Shown here one piece after another: positions 54,063 through 63,680 of a stretch of 64,000 bases of DNA. Position 1 is the first letter of the stretch, and the number at the start of each line of letters is the position of its first letter. Both the position numbers and the translations under genes were made by a program. The DNA comes from CAWCWN01 sp963799245. Lineage in GTDB: Bacteria > Chloroflexota > Ktedonobacteria > Ktedonobacterales > Ktedonobacteraceae. The stretch covers positions 248,001-312,000 of the forward strand of contig CAWCWN010000006.1 in NCBI GenBank assembly GCA_963799245.1, read 5' to 3'. The notes below the pieces were generated by a model that was not told where the DNA came from, did no database searches, and worked only from the letters and a program-made list of their open reading frames with translations.

Positions 54063-54112
54063 AGTAGCTCCCCGAAGCTAGCTGAGCGCTCGCACCAGGC
54101 CCATACAAGCTT

Positions 54113-56803
54113 CTACGCACCCGTATGGGCTTCACCGGCCGCCTGCTCCGCTGCCGCTTCTACCTGGGTCTGCTCGAGCAGATTGGCGACCACGGCCGTC
54201 CAGCCGGTCTGGTGGCTGGCCCCGACTCCCGCCCCGATATCTCCGTGAAAGTACTCATGGAAGGGGACGTAATCGCGCCAGTGCTCGTCGTTCTGGAAGG
54301 TCATGTTGCCGCCAAACACCGGCCGTCGACCCTGCTCATCACGCAAAAAAATGCGCGTCAGGCGGCGCGAGAGGTCATCAGCGACCTGCCCAAGCGTCAC
54401 CGGCTGGCCTGAGCCACTCGGATCTGCCACCTTGAATTCATCCCCGTAGAAACGATGGTATTTCTGCAGCGCCTCGACCAGCAGGAAATTGATGGGGAAC
54501 CAGATCGGCCCGCGCCAGTTGGAATTCCCGCCGAAGGCGCCGGTGCTTGATTCGGCCGGCTCGTAATTGACCGTAAAGGTCCCATATCTCGGAAAATTCG
54601 CCACATAGGGATGGGCGGCATGATACCTGCTGATCGAGCGGATGCCATAGTCGCTGAAGAATTCCTGCGGGTCCAGCAAGTATATGAGCAGACTGCGCAG
54701 GTCATTCCCACGCACCATCGCCAGCATCATGACATCTTTATACTGGCCTGCCTCGCGGTATCCTGCCAGCGCTTGATCAGGCGAGAGACATAGGGGCGGT
54801 TCCCTATAAACCAGCGCATGCGTTCATCGATAAAAGGTGCGGCCTGCTCGGTTGGAAACGTCTCCATGGCCAGCAGTGGCAGCAGCCCGACCAGCGAGCG
54901 CACTTTCAGCGATATCTTGCGGCCATCAGGCGTACTAATCTTATCGTAGAAAAAGCCGTCTTCCTCGTCCCAGAGCCCGATCCCACTCTCGGCCCCCCCG
55001 TAGATAGCATCGGCGATGTACAGGTAGTGATCGAGTAACTTGGCCGCCATGTTATAGTAGACCGGGTTGGTGCGGGACAGCTCCAGGGCGATGGCAAGCA
55101 TGATCGCCGCAAACATGCCCATCCAGGCCGTGCCATCGGCCTGTTCCAGCACCGCGCCTTCCGGCAGCGTCATGTTGCGGTCGAAGACACCAATGTTGTC
55201 CAGCCCCAGGAAGCCACCTCCAAAGACGTTATTCCCCGCTGCGTCTTTGCGGTTGACCCACCAGGTGAAGTTGAGCATCAGTTTCTGGAAGATGTGCTCC
55301 AGGAAGGCGGTATCGCCCGTCCCCGTGCGCTCCTTCTCCTGCATGTAAATGCGCCAGGCCACCCAGGCGTGCACAGGTGGGTTGACGTCGCTAAAGGACC
55401 ATTCGTAGGCGGGCAACTGGCCATTGGGATGCATATAGCGCTCGTGCAGCATCAACAGCAGCTGCCTCTTGGCGAAAGCCGGGTCGATCAGCGCCATGGC
55501 AATGCAATGGAAGGCCAGGTCCCAGGCGGCGTACCAGGGGTACTCCCAGGTATCGGGCATGAGGATGATATCGTTGTTGCTCAAGTGCTTCCAGCCCTGA
55601 TTGCGGCTACGCTGGGGCGGTGGTGGTGGCCCGGCCGGATCCCCGCGCAGCCATTGATCGATATCATAGTAGTAGAACTGCTTGCTCCACAGCAGGCCGG
55701 CGAGCGCCTGGCGCTGTACCGCGCGCTCATCCTCTGTCTGGCGGTGCTGATCTCGCGATAAAACTCGTTGGCTTCGGCGATGCGTGTGGCGAATAACTCC
55801 GCGGCGCCGGCGAAGGGATCGCTCTGCTGGCCGGGCGACAGGCGCAGCAGAACACGTCTCGCTTGCCCCTGGCTCGATGATGACGCTGTAGTGGGCCGCG
55901 ACTTTCGTGCCGGTGCCCTGCGGGATTGACGGTGTCCCGTGCCCCCTTGACGACCGTTTCATGAATCCCGTCTTTGACGAACGGCGCGCGGTTCGCGACG
56001 CCCCACAGCCGCTGGGTATTGCTTTCATTCTCGGTAAAGAGCAGCTCGGGTGTCCCCTGGCAGGCCAGCCAGTAGTTGCCCACCTCAGGATGCTGCACTT
56101 GCACCAGGCGCTCGCCTGGCCCTGCTGCGGGACCGACGGCCCTCAGCACCGGCCGGCGGTCGTCATAACCCCAGGCCCAGGTGTTGCGGAACCAGAGCGT
56201 CGGCAGGACATGCAGGGGCGCTGCCTGCGGTCCGCGATTGGTGGCGCTCACACGCATCAGGAGGTCAAACGGGCTCACTTTGGCGTATTCCATCGTGACA
56301 TCGAAGTAGCGGTTTTCCGCGAAGATACCGGTATCCATCAGCTCGTATTCAAATTCATGACGGCCTCGATTGCGATTGGTGGCGACCAGATCGGTATAGG
56401 GAAAGGCACGCTGGGGATACTTGTACAGGGCTTTCATGTAGGCATGGGTCGGGATGTTGTCGAGGAAGTAATAATACTCCTTGACATCCTCGCCGTGGTT
56501 GCCCTCCGAGTTCGTCAGGCCAAAGAGGCGCTCCTTCAAGATCGGGTCGGCCTCGTTCCACAGGGCCAGGGCGAAGCAGAGCTGCTGCTGGTCGTCGCTG
56601 ATGCCCATCAGGCCATCTTCACCCCAGCGATAGGTGTATGAGCGGGACTGGTCATGGGATAAGAAATCCCAGGCGTCCCCAGAGGGCGAATAATCCTCGC
56701 GGACGGTTCCCCACTGGCGCTCAGTCAGATAGGGCCCCCAGCGATACCACTCCTGCTCAGGTTGCTGCGCTGCTTGAAGTCTGTCGTGTTCCGTCGTGGT
56801 CAC
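54113..56803 (-). pseudogene. Glycoside hydrolase (MGH1/GH63-like), about four frameshifts
   Basis: An about 890-residue protein spread over three frames. The N-part (56803 to about 55905) has WGPYLTERQWGTVREDYSPS, WDFLSHDQSRSYTYRWGEDG, NSEGNHGEDVKEYYYFLDN and TNRGPQAAPLHVLPTLWFRN. Short blocks then alternate between frames near 55905, 55860 and 55745. The large (alpha/alpha) domain follows in one frame to about 54755 (WEYPWYAAWDLAFHCIAMAL, DGTAWMGMFAAIMLAIALEL), with the end in another (GGNSNWRGPIWFPINFLLVE, FHEYFHGDIGAGVGASHQTG). The fold matches GH63-type alpha-glucosidases. All pieces are conserved, so breaks are recent or artefactual. Confidence 0.8.
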
Positions 56804-57024
56804 AATATTTCTCTCCTTAGTATGCGAATTGCCGGTTCACAGTAAAAATGTTGAGCGCCGCATCTAGCGTACTACTGCATGCGAGATTACATCTCCAGAA
56901 CGGGCTTTTCCCCTGCGAGGAGCCTGTTCCCCCCTGCAGCGATCAACCAGTGTGAATGAATCACGTAACACGTCCAGTAAACTCTACATACAACATCCTC
57001 CTATCTCAAACATACACCAGCGTG

Positions 57025-58419
57025 CTACGGGACTCTGCTCGTGACGCCAGGCGCCTGCGATGCCGGGTGGTCTCCAGCGCCCTCCTCAGCAAACGTGCGC
57101 AGCGGCTGTTCAACGAAGATGATGCGCGCCCCCGGGCTCTGCTCCAACGGGTTCAGGTAGGCCCAGGCATATCTCGCAAAGACGACGATGCGATTGCGCG
57201 CACCGATCAGGAAGTAGATGTGCACGAACAGCCACAGCAGCCAGGTCAGGTGGCCGGCCAGGCGCAGCGGCCAGCGTTCAAAAATGGCATAGGTGTGCCC
57301 CACGATGGCCAGCGAGCCCTCATCAACGTACGTGAATGGCTTGTGATGGTCCTTGCCGGCCACCCAGTCAGCGATCACAGCGGCCGCATAGTGCCCACCC
57401 TGCAGCGCGGGCTCAGCAATTCCCGGCAGCGCTTTGCCCTTCTGCATCACACAGGCCGTATCCCCGATCACAAAAATGTTGGGGTGGCCCGGCACAGAGA
57501 GATCAGCCTGGACCTTGACCCGTCCCCCACGATCGGTCTCGGCCTGCAGCCACGCGCCGGCCGGCGAGGCCTTGACGCCCGCGACCCAGATGACATTTGC
57601 GGCGGCCAGAAACGCATCGCCCAGCAGCACACCCTTGTCGTTTACCGCTTTGACCTGGGCGCCCAGGTGGATCTCCACCCCGCGTGTGAGCAAACGCCGC
57701 TGCACTTTGCTGGAGAGGACGGGGTGGAACGACGCGATCAGCCGCTCTCCGCCATCAACCAGCACGATGCGGATGTCCCTGGCGTTCACTCGCTGGAAGT
57801 TGCGCCACTTGAATTTGCGGATACTTTCGACAAGCATCGCCGCGAGCTCGACGCCCGTTGGTCCACCACCCACCAGCACCAGCGTCAACAGGGCTTTGCG
57901 CTTCTCCTCATCCGGCTCGCGCTCCGCTGCCTCCAGCGCGCTAAGCAGGTCGTTTTTCAGCGTCATGGCGTCATCCAGCGATTTCATCCCGGGTGCGATC
58001 CGTTCCCATTCGGAATGGCCGAAGTAGTTGGTGGCGGCGCCAGTGGCGAGGATCAGGTAATCGTAGTGCACGGGGACGCTCTCCCTGAGCAGCACGAGCT
58101 GCTGGCGGGTATCCACTCCGCTGACCTCGGCCATCACCACGTTCGTGTTCACCTGGCCGCGCAGGATGTCGCGAATGGGGGTGGCGATGTCACCGGGCGC
58201 GAGCGTTGTGGTGGCGACCTGGTAGAGCATCGGCTGAAAGAGGTGATAATTTGTGCGGTCGATCACCGTCACCCGCAGCGGCTGGTCGGCCAGTTTTTTG
58301 GCCGCCGCGAGCCCGCCAAAACCACCCCCCACGATTACGACATGTGGCATACTGGCCGGAGGTGCTGCTCCATTCGTCACCGCTTCCGGCACACGGGTCT
58401 GCGTCGTTTGCTTATCCAT
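57025..58419 (-). CDS. Type II NADH dehydrogenase (NDH-2)
   Basis: A 464-residue FAD enzyme passing electrons from NADH to quinone without pumping protons. The FAD site VVIVGGGFGGLAAAKKL is at about residues 27-43, and NAD binding LVLVGGGPTGVELAAMLVE at about 185-203. FVIGDTACV is the second FAD motif. Two hydrophobic C-terminal segments (LAGHLTWLLWLFVHIYFLIG) fit membrane attachment. The start at 58419 has GGAGAG upstream. It is 37 bases downstream of the glucose dehydrogenase-like gene, so NADH or quinone coupling between the two is plausible. Confidence 0.9.
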   Translation of the reverse strand: MDKQTTQTRVPEAVTNGAAPPASMPHVVIVGGGFGGLAAAKKLADQPLRVTVIDRTNYHLFQPMLYQVATTTLAPGDIATPIRDILRGQVNTNVVMAEVSGVDTRQQLVLLRESVPVHYDYLILATGAATNYFGHSEWERIAPGMKSLDDAMTLKNDLLSALEAAEREPDEEKRKALLTLVLVGGGPTGVELAAMLVESIRKFKWRNFQRVNARDIRIVLVDGGERLIASFHPVLSSKVQRRLLTRGVEIHLGAQVKAVNDKGVLLGDAFLAAANVIWVAGVKASPAGAWLQAETDRGGRVKVQADLSVPGHPNIFVIGDTACVMQKGKALPGIAEPALQGGHYAAAVIADWVAGKDHHKPFTYVDEGSLAIVGHTYAIFERWPLRLAGHLTWLLWLFVHIYFLIGARNRIVVFARYAWAYLNPLEQSPGARIIFVEQPLRTFAEEGAGDHPASQAPGVTSRVP

Positions 58420-58456
58420 GGTGTTCTTCTCTCCAATATGACAGGGCAATCAATAG

Positions 58457-59599
58457 CTAGCTCCTGGCGGATGGGACACTGGCAGGCGCGAAGGAGATCA
58501 CGTTCTTGATGCCGCCGGTTTTGCCCAGCAGCACGTCGTGTGCGTCCTCAACGGGCGAGCGGCTCGTGATGACCGCGCGCAGGGCGTCGGGCCAGCGCTG
58601 GTGAAAGATGCCCAGGTCAGCAATGGCCCCGTCAAAGGCAACGGGGCTGGCGTTCACCGTTCCCATAATGACCTGGTTCTTGAGCACAATGTTGCGCATC
58701 AGGGTATCGGTATCGACCTCCGCAGGTGCATGGTGGCCGGGGACGCCGGTAAAGACGAAGGTACTGTAGGGACCCAGGATCTGCCAGGCCTCAAAGGCGA
58801 GCGAGGAGACCCCGGTGGCCTCGTAGACCATGTCGACATTGCCCAGCAGCGCGTTGCGCTGCTCCTCGGAGATATTCCCTTTGGAGACATACGTCCCCCC
58901 GATCGCCTCGACAATCGCGGAGGCGGGATTGGGCGCGGGTGGCAGCGCGTAGACATAGATGTCAGCACCCACCGCGGCCATCATCATCGCTCCCAGCAGC
59001 CCGACCGGGCCGGCGCCCAGGACAACCCCTTGTAACTTGTGCGAGGCTTGCGCGGCCATGGGCAGGTCGGGGTTGAGCCACGGCAGGCGACGCACAATCA
59101 GTTGAGCCTGTTCCTTGGCCTTCTCGCCGATCGTCAACGGCTCGGTCAGCACCGCCACATCGCGCAGCTCTGGCGGTACGACATGCATGTTGCGCTCGGC
59201 ATCGACCACGAACTCGGTCATAAAGCCATGCGCCCCCATGATGCCGCGTTCGGTGTATTCACCGGTGCGGCAGAAGTCCGGGTAGCCGGAGCGACAGGGT
59301 TGACACGCGGACGATGAGCATGGCCGGCGCACCGTCGTCACCACCAGGTCGCCTACCTTCACGCGCTTGACCGCCGGACCGACCTCCATCACCTCCCCGA
59401 GTGACTCATGGCCGATGACCAGGTAGTCGGAGCCCGCCGGTGGCTTGCCATACTGAAATGAGCAGATTTCTTTGTCGGTGCCGCAGACGCCGACGTCGAG
59501 CATGCGCAGTTTGACCTGGTCAGGCTCGCTGATCTGAGGAACCTCGATATCAATGACGTTGATCTCTTTGGTGGCCGGAAAAACGGCGACTGCTTTCAT
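58457..59599 (-). CDS. Zinc-dependent MDR dehydrogenase, glucose 1-dehydrogenase type
   Basis: A 380-residue medium-chain dehydrogenase. The catalytic zinc site is DVGVCGTDKEI (Cys) with IGHESLGEV (His-Glu). Structural zinc Cys residues lie in RPCSSSACQPCRSGYPDFC. The nucleotide fold has VVLGAGPVGLLGAMMM. The substrate-binding pattern ICSFQYGKPPAGSDYLVIGH resembles archaeal/Chloroflexota glucose dehydrogenases, but other sugars are possible. The start at 59599 has GTGAGGAC upstream; in-frame codons back to 59770 are unlikely. It heads a pair with NDH-2. Confidence 0.8.
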   Translation of the reverse strand: MKAVAVFPATKEINVIDIEVPQISEPDQVKLRMLDVGVCGTDKEICSFQYGKPPAGSDYLVIGHESLGEVMEVGPAVKRVKVGDLVVTTVRRPCSSSACQPCRSGYPDFCRTGEYTERGIMGAHGFMTEFVVDAERNMHVVPPELRDVAVLTEPLTIGEKAKEQAQLIVRRLPWLNPDLPMAAQASHKLQGVVLGAGPVGLLGAMMMAAVGADIYVYALPPAPNPASAIVEAIGGTYVSKGNISEEQRNALLGNVDMVYEATGVSSLAFEAWQILGPYSTFVFTGVPGHHAPAEVDTDTLMRNIVLKNQVIMGTVNASPVAFDGAIADLGIFHQRWPDALRAVITSRSPVEDAHDVLLGKTGGIKNVISFAPASVPSARS

Positions 59600-59727
59600 A
59601 ATCTTGTCCTCACTTTGTGCTGGTTCTGTAGAAGAGAAATACGTAAAAAACACTACTCGTTGTACTGCCGTCTGCACATGCTTGTCCATGCTCGATGTAT
59701 CATTCCTGTGACAGATTTTGGCAACTG

Positions 59728-59985
59728 TCAAAATTCTGCTTCCATGCGCTCCACCGAAAGAATCGGACAACCTATGTCATGCAGCGAAATGAGCAGACCA
59801 ACCAATGCAGATTGGTCCACCAATCGACCCGTCATGATCGTCACCGCATGACGATGCGGATCGCTACCGTGCTCGATCGTCATCCCACCGCGATAATGGG
59901 ACCAATTCTTGTCCAGGATGCCCTGGATGCAGATCCGGTAGAGCGCCGGTTCTATCATACTGGCGCCTGGGCGGTATTTTTCCAT
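59728..59985 (-). CDS. Small conserved hypothetical protein with a DQSAL motif
   Basis: An 85-residue protein: PALYRICIQGILDKNWSHYR, GGMTIEHGSD, then TIMTGRLVDQSALVGLLISL and IGCPILSVERM. Proteins with this shape (short beta strands, then DQ.AL.GLL and LG.P..SV) are common in Chloroflexota next to regulators and oxidoreductases, with unknown role. AAAGGAAC lies 8 bases before the ATG. It is the first gene before the dehydrogenase/NDH-2 pair. A broken paralogue lies at 51091-51307. Confidence 0.7.
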   Translation of the reverse strand: MEKYRPGASMIEPALYRICIQGILDKNWSHYRGGMTIEHGSDPHRHAVTIMTGRLVDQSALVGLLISLHDIGCPILSVERMEAEF

Positions 59986-60030
59986 GGTACGTTCCTTTAG
60001 GAACTCACGCTGCTCCTCTCGGTGAGTCAA

Positions 60031-60355
60031 TACGCAACAATCAAAGGAATCCTCCTAAGAACCACTTTAGCCGAAGATGCGCGCGAAAGCTATACCCCAG
60101 AGGGGATAGAAAAGGGGATAGATTTGGTGGATTTTGCTGGTATTCTCCGCTGCGTGGTGCAGTGGAGAGGCGGGCGCACAAGCAGCCCACCGCACGTCTC
60201 GTGTGCAGTGGCGCACACCCGCAGCAGGCTCGCGCAGTGGGAACTGCTCTCATCTCTCGTGTCACGTGCTCCCAATTCCTCCCACCTCGTGTGGTTCAGC
60301 TCTCATGCGCTGCTCCAACCCCGTCGGTTGTGAGGAGACGCGAGTATGCCCAGAC
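60031..60355. other. Intergenic stretch, no gene seen
   Basis: It lies between the stop of the large regulator and the start region of the small DQSAL gene, both on the minus strand. It likely holds the promoter for the latter, but no clear -35/-10 was found. Confidence 0.35.
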
Positions 60356-63300
60356 TCAGGTTGCAGCCAGCAGGCCCAGCGCTCTGGCCAGGGTGATGGC
60401 CGTCTGCCGATTATTCACGCTGAGCTTGCGATAGACATGCTTGGTATGCAACTTGACCGTGTCGGGCGTGACCACCAGTTCGCACGCAATCTCCCTGTTC
60501 GTGAGGCCCTTTTCGAGCAAGTGCAGGACCTGCAGCTCGCGCTCGGTTAAGGGTTCCAGGCCCTCTTGCCGCATCAGCTCTTTCGTTGACACGGCCTGCG
60601 TGGGCGCCGGGCTCATCGCCACCAGGATAGCTTGCTGATAGGCGTCCAGCTGGTTGTCGGGCACCTTTTGCTCCTTTCTGCGCCTGCGCAGCTCCGCCAG
60701 CACTTTCAGCAGTGGCGGCAGATCGGCAAAGGTGCGGATGAACCCACCGGGACGCCCCAGGGCAAGTGCTTGTTCCAGCACCTCGAGCGCCTCAGTCTCC
60801 CGACCTTGTAGATCGTAGGCCCACGCTTGCAAGGCCAACACCTTGATCTTCTTGCGGGTCGAGTGCATGGCTTCGACCTGCTGCAAGAGGTGGGTGAGCA
60901 GCGCTTGCCCTCCTGCCACACTCGCAGAGTCACCTCTGGCAAGCAACAAACGCGCTTTGATGAGAGGTAGATCCACCAAGAACGGCATCGGACTGAGCGC
61001 CTCTTGTTCCCCCGCCAACTCGAGCCACCGCGAGGCCTCCTCCTCCTCGTCCTGCACCAGCGACAGCTGTCCAAGGAAGGCATAGGCCGCCATCAGCTCA
61101 CCCATGTTGTGCTGCTCTTGCACCAATTCAAGCAGAGCGCGAGCGGTCTCCTGCGCCTCTTTGCCCAACCCCCTGGCTTGATACGCCAGAGCTAAGCCGC
61201 ACATGGCGTCCCGCACCGCCCAAAAGTTCGCGTGGTGCTGATTGGCGAGCACGGTTGAGAAGTGGTACACCGCCGCATCCAGCTTGTCCCATTCGTAATG
61301 CACCACCCCCAGCAACCAGTGGGCAAAATGTTGGCTCAATGTCAGATCGGCCCCCTGTGCCAGCCGGAGTAGGTGTCGTGCAGTGTGTTCCGCCTGGTGC
61401 AGTTTGCCTGCAACCAGATACACCGCCCCCTGCGCAAAGAGCAGGCGAGCAATGTTGTTCCGTTGCGTCGAGTGGTCTCTCAGCGCTTGTTGCAGTTGGG
61501 CGAGCGCTAGCTCTTCCTGCCCGGTAGCTTGTCTGGAGAGTGACACGAATAAGAGGGCGAGACTCGCTACATACGCCTCACCTGGCGTGATCCATTCCAG
61601 CGCGGGGTGGGCGCTCTGCAGGCTCGCCTGCACCTGCCCGGTAAAGTACTGGAACACGCTCCAGAACATCGCAATCATTGCACGCAGGATCCTGGTCTGA
61701 GCGTTGTCCGGTTCTCCTGCATCGCTGCTGTTGCTCTCTAAGAGCTGCTCGGCAGCCGACAGTAAGCGCGGAAAGTCAGTGAGCTGCCCATGGACCTGTG
61801 CCATCCACGCCCTTGCGATAAGCAGGACGGGGCTCCCCTGGATCTGCTCCTCCGGCAACAGGCCCAACCAGCGCTCCAACTGCATCGACCGCTCCTGCTC
61901 GAATGCCCAGAAAAACTGTGCTTCCACGAGCCGCGTCGCACCCGGCACATCTCCGGCCGCCAGCGCATGTTCGAGCGCCTCCTCGAGCAGTCCCTGCTCA
62001 GCATACCACGCACTCGCCCGCGAGTGCAGCAGGGCAAGCTCCTCCTGGCTGAGGCGCTCCTGCAGGTGCTGCTGCAACAACCCCTGGAACAGATGGTGCA
62101 AGCGATACCACCCCTGGCGCTCGTCCAGGGACACCAGAAAGAGGTTCGAGCGCTCCAACCCCTCCAGGGTGGCTTGCACCTGCTCGTTCGAGGCATCACT
62201 CCCCATGACCGCTCGACACAACCCGGCGCAGAACTGCTCTAACAGCGACATCCGGACGACGAACTCCTGCACGGCTGGCGCTTGCTGGCTGAGAACTTCC
62301 TCCGCCAGGTACCTGCTGATCGTGCGGTCAGGGGTATGGCCAAGCCCTTCCAGGAACGCCGTTTGGTCAGGCGCGTTACGCAACGAAAGAGCCGCCAGGT
62401 GCACTATCGCAATCCAGCCCTCCGTCCGCTCTTCGAGCGCACCCGCGACATCGTGTGCCGCAACGCTTCCCACCACACGCGCGAGAAAGGCTTCCGTCTC
62501 CTCCAGCGTAAAGCGCAAGTCGCTGCCACGCAGTTCGTGCAGGTGCCCCTGGGCCTGCCACCGGGCAAGCGGGAGCGGCGGATCAGAGCGGCTGGAGAGC
62601 ACCAGGTGCACCTGGGCAGGCAGATGCTCGACTAGCAGTTCGAGCAAGCTGTGCACCTTGCTCGTGCGAATGCGATGATAATCATCCAGCACCAGGAGCA
62701 GGTCTTCAGGTAGATCGGCCAGATCATTGCTGAACAGAGCGACCAGGGAATCAAGGGCTGGAAATCGTGGTGCCAGGGACAGGCTGGCTGTGGCCCCGAA
62801 CGCATCGGGGAAAACGCGTTGCAGGGCAGCCGTGAGCGAGCGCACAAAGCTTGCCAGCTCGTCGTCGTGCTCATCGAGGGAGAGCCAGGCCGTGGGACGA
62901 TCGATCGTCTCCATCCACTCGACCAGCAGGGTGGTCTTGCCAAAGCCCGCAGGAGCACACACCAACGTGACCTTGCCGCCAAGCCCGGCGTTCAAGCGCT
63001 CGAAGAGGCGGGGTCGGGGGATCAGATCGCTGCCCAGACGTGGTCGATAGAGTTTGGTGTGGATCAAAGAAGTGGAATGCTCGACAGCGAGCGCAATGCG
63101 CGGTGACGGGGGCATGGGGAGCCTGGAAGCACCAGGCTGCCTCGAGGGCACGCTGGCTTGCTCGCCTGGAACAGGCTCTCTGGCAAACGCCTGTGCAGCG
63201 GCTTGCAGCCGCTCCAGGGTCAGCGAGTGCGAGTGTCCCAGGTGGATGCGGTAGAGCTTGCCTTGGCGCCTGCGGTACGCTTTCCAGGAGGAACCCCTGG

Positions 63301-63472
63301 TACGCAGCACGCTCTTGCGTGCCGTAAAGGTGAGTGCATGATCGACGAACGTAAAAGAACTCTGCTGCTCCAGCCAGTCGTACCAGGCAGGGGTCCCAAC
63401 GAGAATCGGATCACCCTCTCTCTCAGACTGGAATAACCGCCCACCTTCCACTCTCGGGATTGTGCGGTGCAT
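60356..63472 (-). CDS. MalT/LuxR-family STAND ATPase regulator with extra N-terminal domain
   Basis: A 1038-residue transcription activator. Residues about 21-95 form a domain common to Ktedonobacteria-type LuxR proteins (PAWYDWLEQQSSFTFVD, SSWKAYRRRQGKLYRIHLGH, SLTLERLQAAAQAF) that resembles the arm-binding domain of tyrosine recombinases. The MalT part starts at TKLYRPRLG (about 139), with Walker A APAGFGKTT (about 173-181) and Walker B LLLVLDDYHRI. A long TPR region follows. The C-terminal HTH is LTERELQVLHLLEKGLTNRE and VTPDTVKLHTKHVYRKL. The start at 63472 is chosen for GGGGGG upstream; the frame stays open to 63616. Ligand unknown; it may control the genes downstream on the same strand. 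Confidence 0.88.
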   Translation of the reverse strand: MHRTIPRVEGGRLFQSEREGDPILVGTPAWYDWLEQQSSFTFVDHALTFTARKSVLRTRGSSWKAYRRRQGKLYRIHLGHSHSLTLERLQAAAQAFAREPVPGEQASVPSRQPGASRLPMPPSPRIALAVEHSTSLIHTKLYRPRLGSDLIPRPRLFERLNAGLGGKVTLVCAPAGFGKTTLLVEWMETIDRPTAWLSLDEHDDELASFVRSLTAALQRVFPDAFGATASLSLAPRFPALDSLVALFSNDLADLPEDLLLVLDDYHRIRTSKVHSLLELLVEHLPAQVHLVLSSRSDPPLPLARWQAQGHLHELRGSDLRFTLEETEAFLARVVGSVAAHDVAGALEERTEGWIAIVHLAALSLRNAPDQTAFLEGLGHTPDRTISRYLAEEVLSQQAPAVQEFVVRMSLLEQFCAGLCRAVMGSDASNEQVQATLEGLERSNLFLVSLDERQGWYRLHHLFQGLLQQHLQERLSQEELALLHSRASAWYAEQGLLEEALEHALAAGDVPGATRLVEAQFFWAFEQERSMQLERWLGLLPEEQIQGSPVLLIARAWMAQVHGQLTDFPRLLSAAEQLLESNSSDAGEPDNAQTRILRAMIAMFWSVFQYFTGQVQASLQSAHPALEWITPGEAYVASLALLFVSLSRQATGQEELALAQLQQALRDHSTQRNNIARLLFAQGAVYLVAGKLHQAEHTARHLLRLAQGADLTLSQHFAHWLLGVVHYEWDKLDAAVYHFSTVLANQHHANFWAVRDAMCGLALAYQARGLGKEAQETARALLELVQEQHNMGELMAAYAFLGQLSLVQDEEEEASRWLELAGEQEALSPMPFLVDLPLIKARLLLARGDSASVAGGQALLTHLLQQVEAMHSTRKKIKVLALQAWAYDLQGRETEALEVLEQALALGRPGGFIRTFADLPPLLKVLAELRRRRKEQKVPDNQLDAYQQAILVAMSPAPTQAVSTKELMRQEGLEPLTERELQVLHLLEKGLTNREIACELVVTPDTVKLHTKHVYRKLSVNNRQTAITLARALGLLAAT

Positions 63473-63652
63473 ACAAATCCCCCCTTTGTATCGCGCACTC
63501 ACAAGAGAGCACTCCAGAACGTCGGCTGTGAAGGCACCGGTTCTTCTCACGCACAATGCAACACCGTCTTCAACAGGGCAGGATGGTGAGCCTTTCTCAA
63601 CACCTGAGTTCCTCATGCTCCATACGTCTCTGAGGAAGCAAGGGAAGAGAAC

Positions 63653-63680
63653 ACTATATAAGGAATGATCGTGTTGTCAG
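63653..63680 (-). promoter_or_regulatory. Likely promoter of the large regulator
   Basis: On the minus strand CTGACA (63680-63675), 16 bases, TATAGT (63658-63653). This gives a leader of about 175 bases before the chosen start. Confidence 0.45.

Noticed and set aside
56956..58509. A 517-codon plus-strand frame opposite NDH-2
   Set aside because: It mirrors the NDH-2 coding frame and has no signals of its own.
61704..62678. A Ser/Cys-rich 324-codon plus-strand frame
   Set aside because: It is the antisense of the MalT-like TPR region, with typical low-complexity shadow composition.
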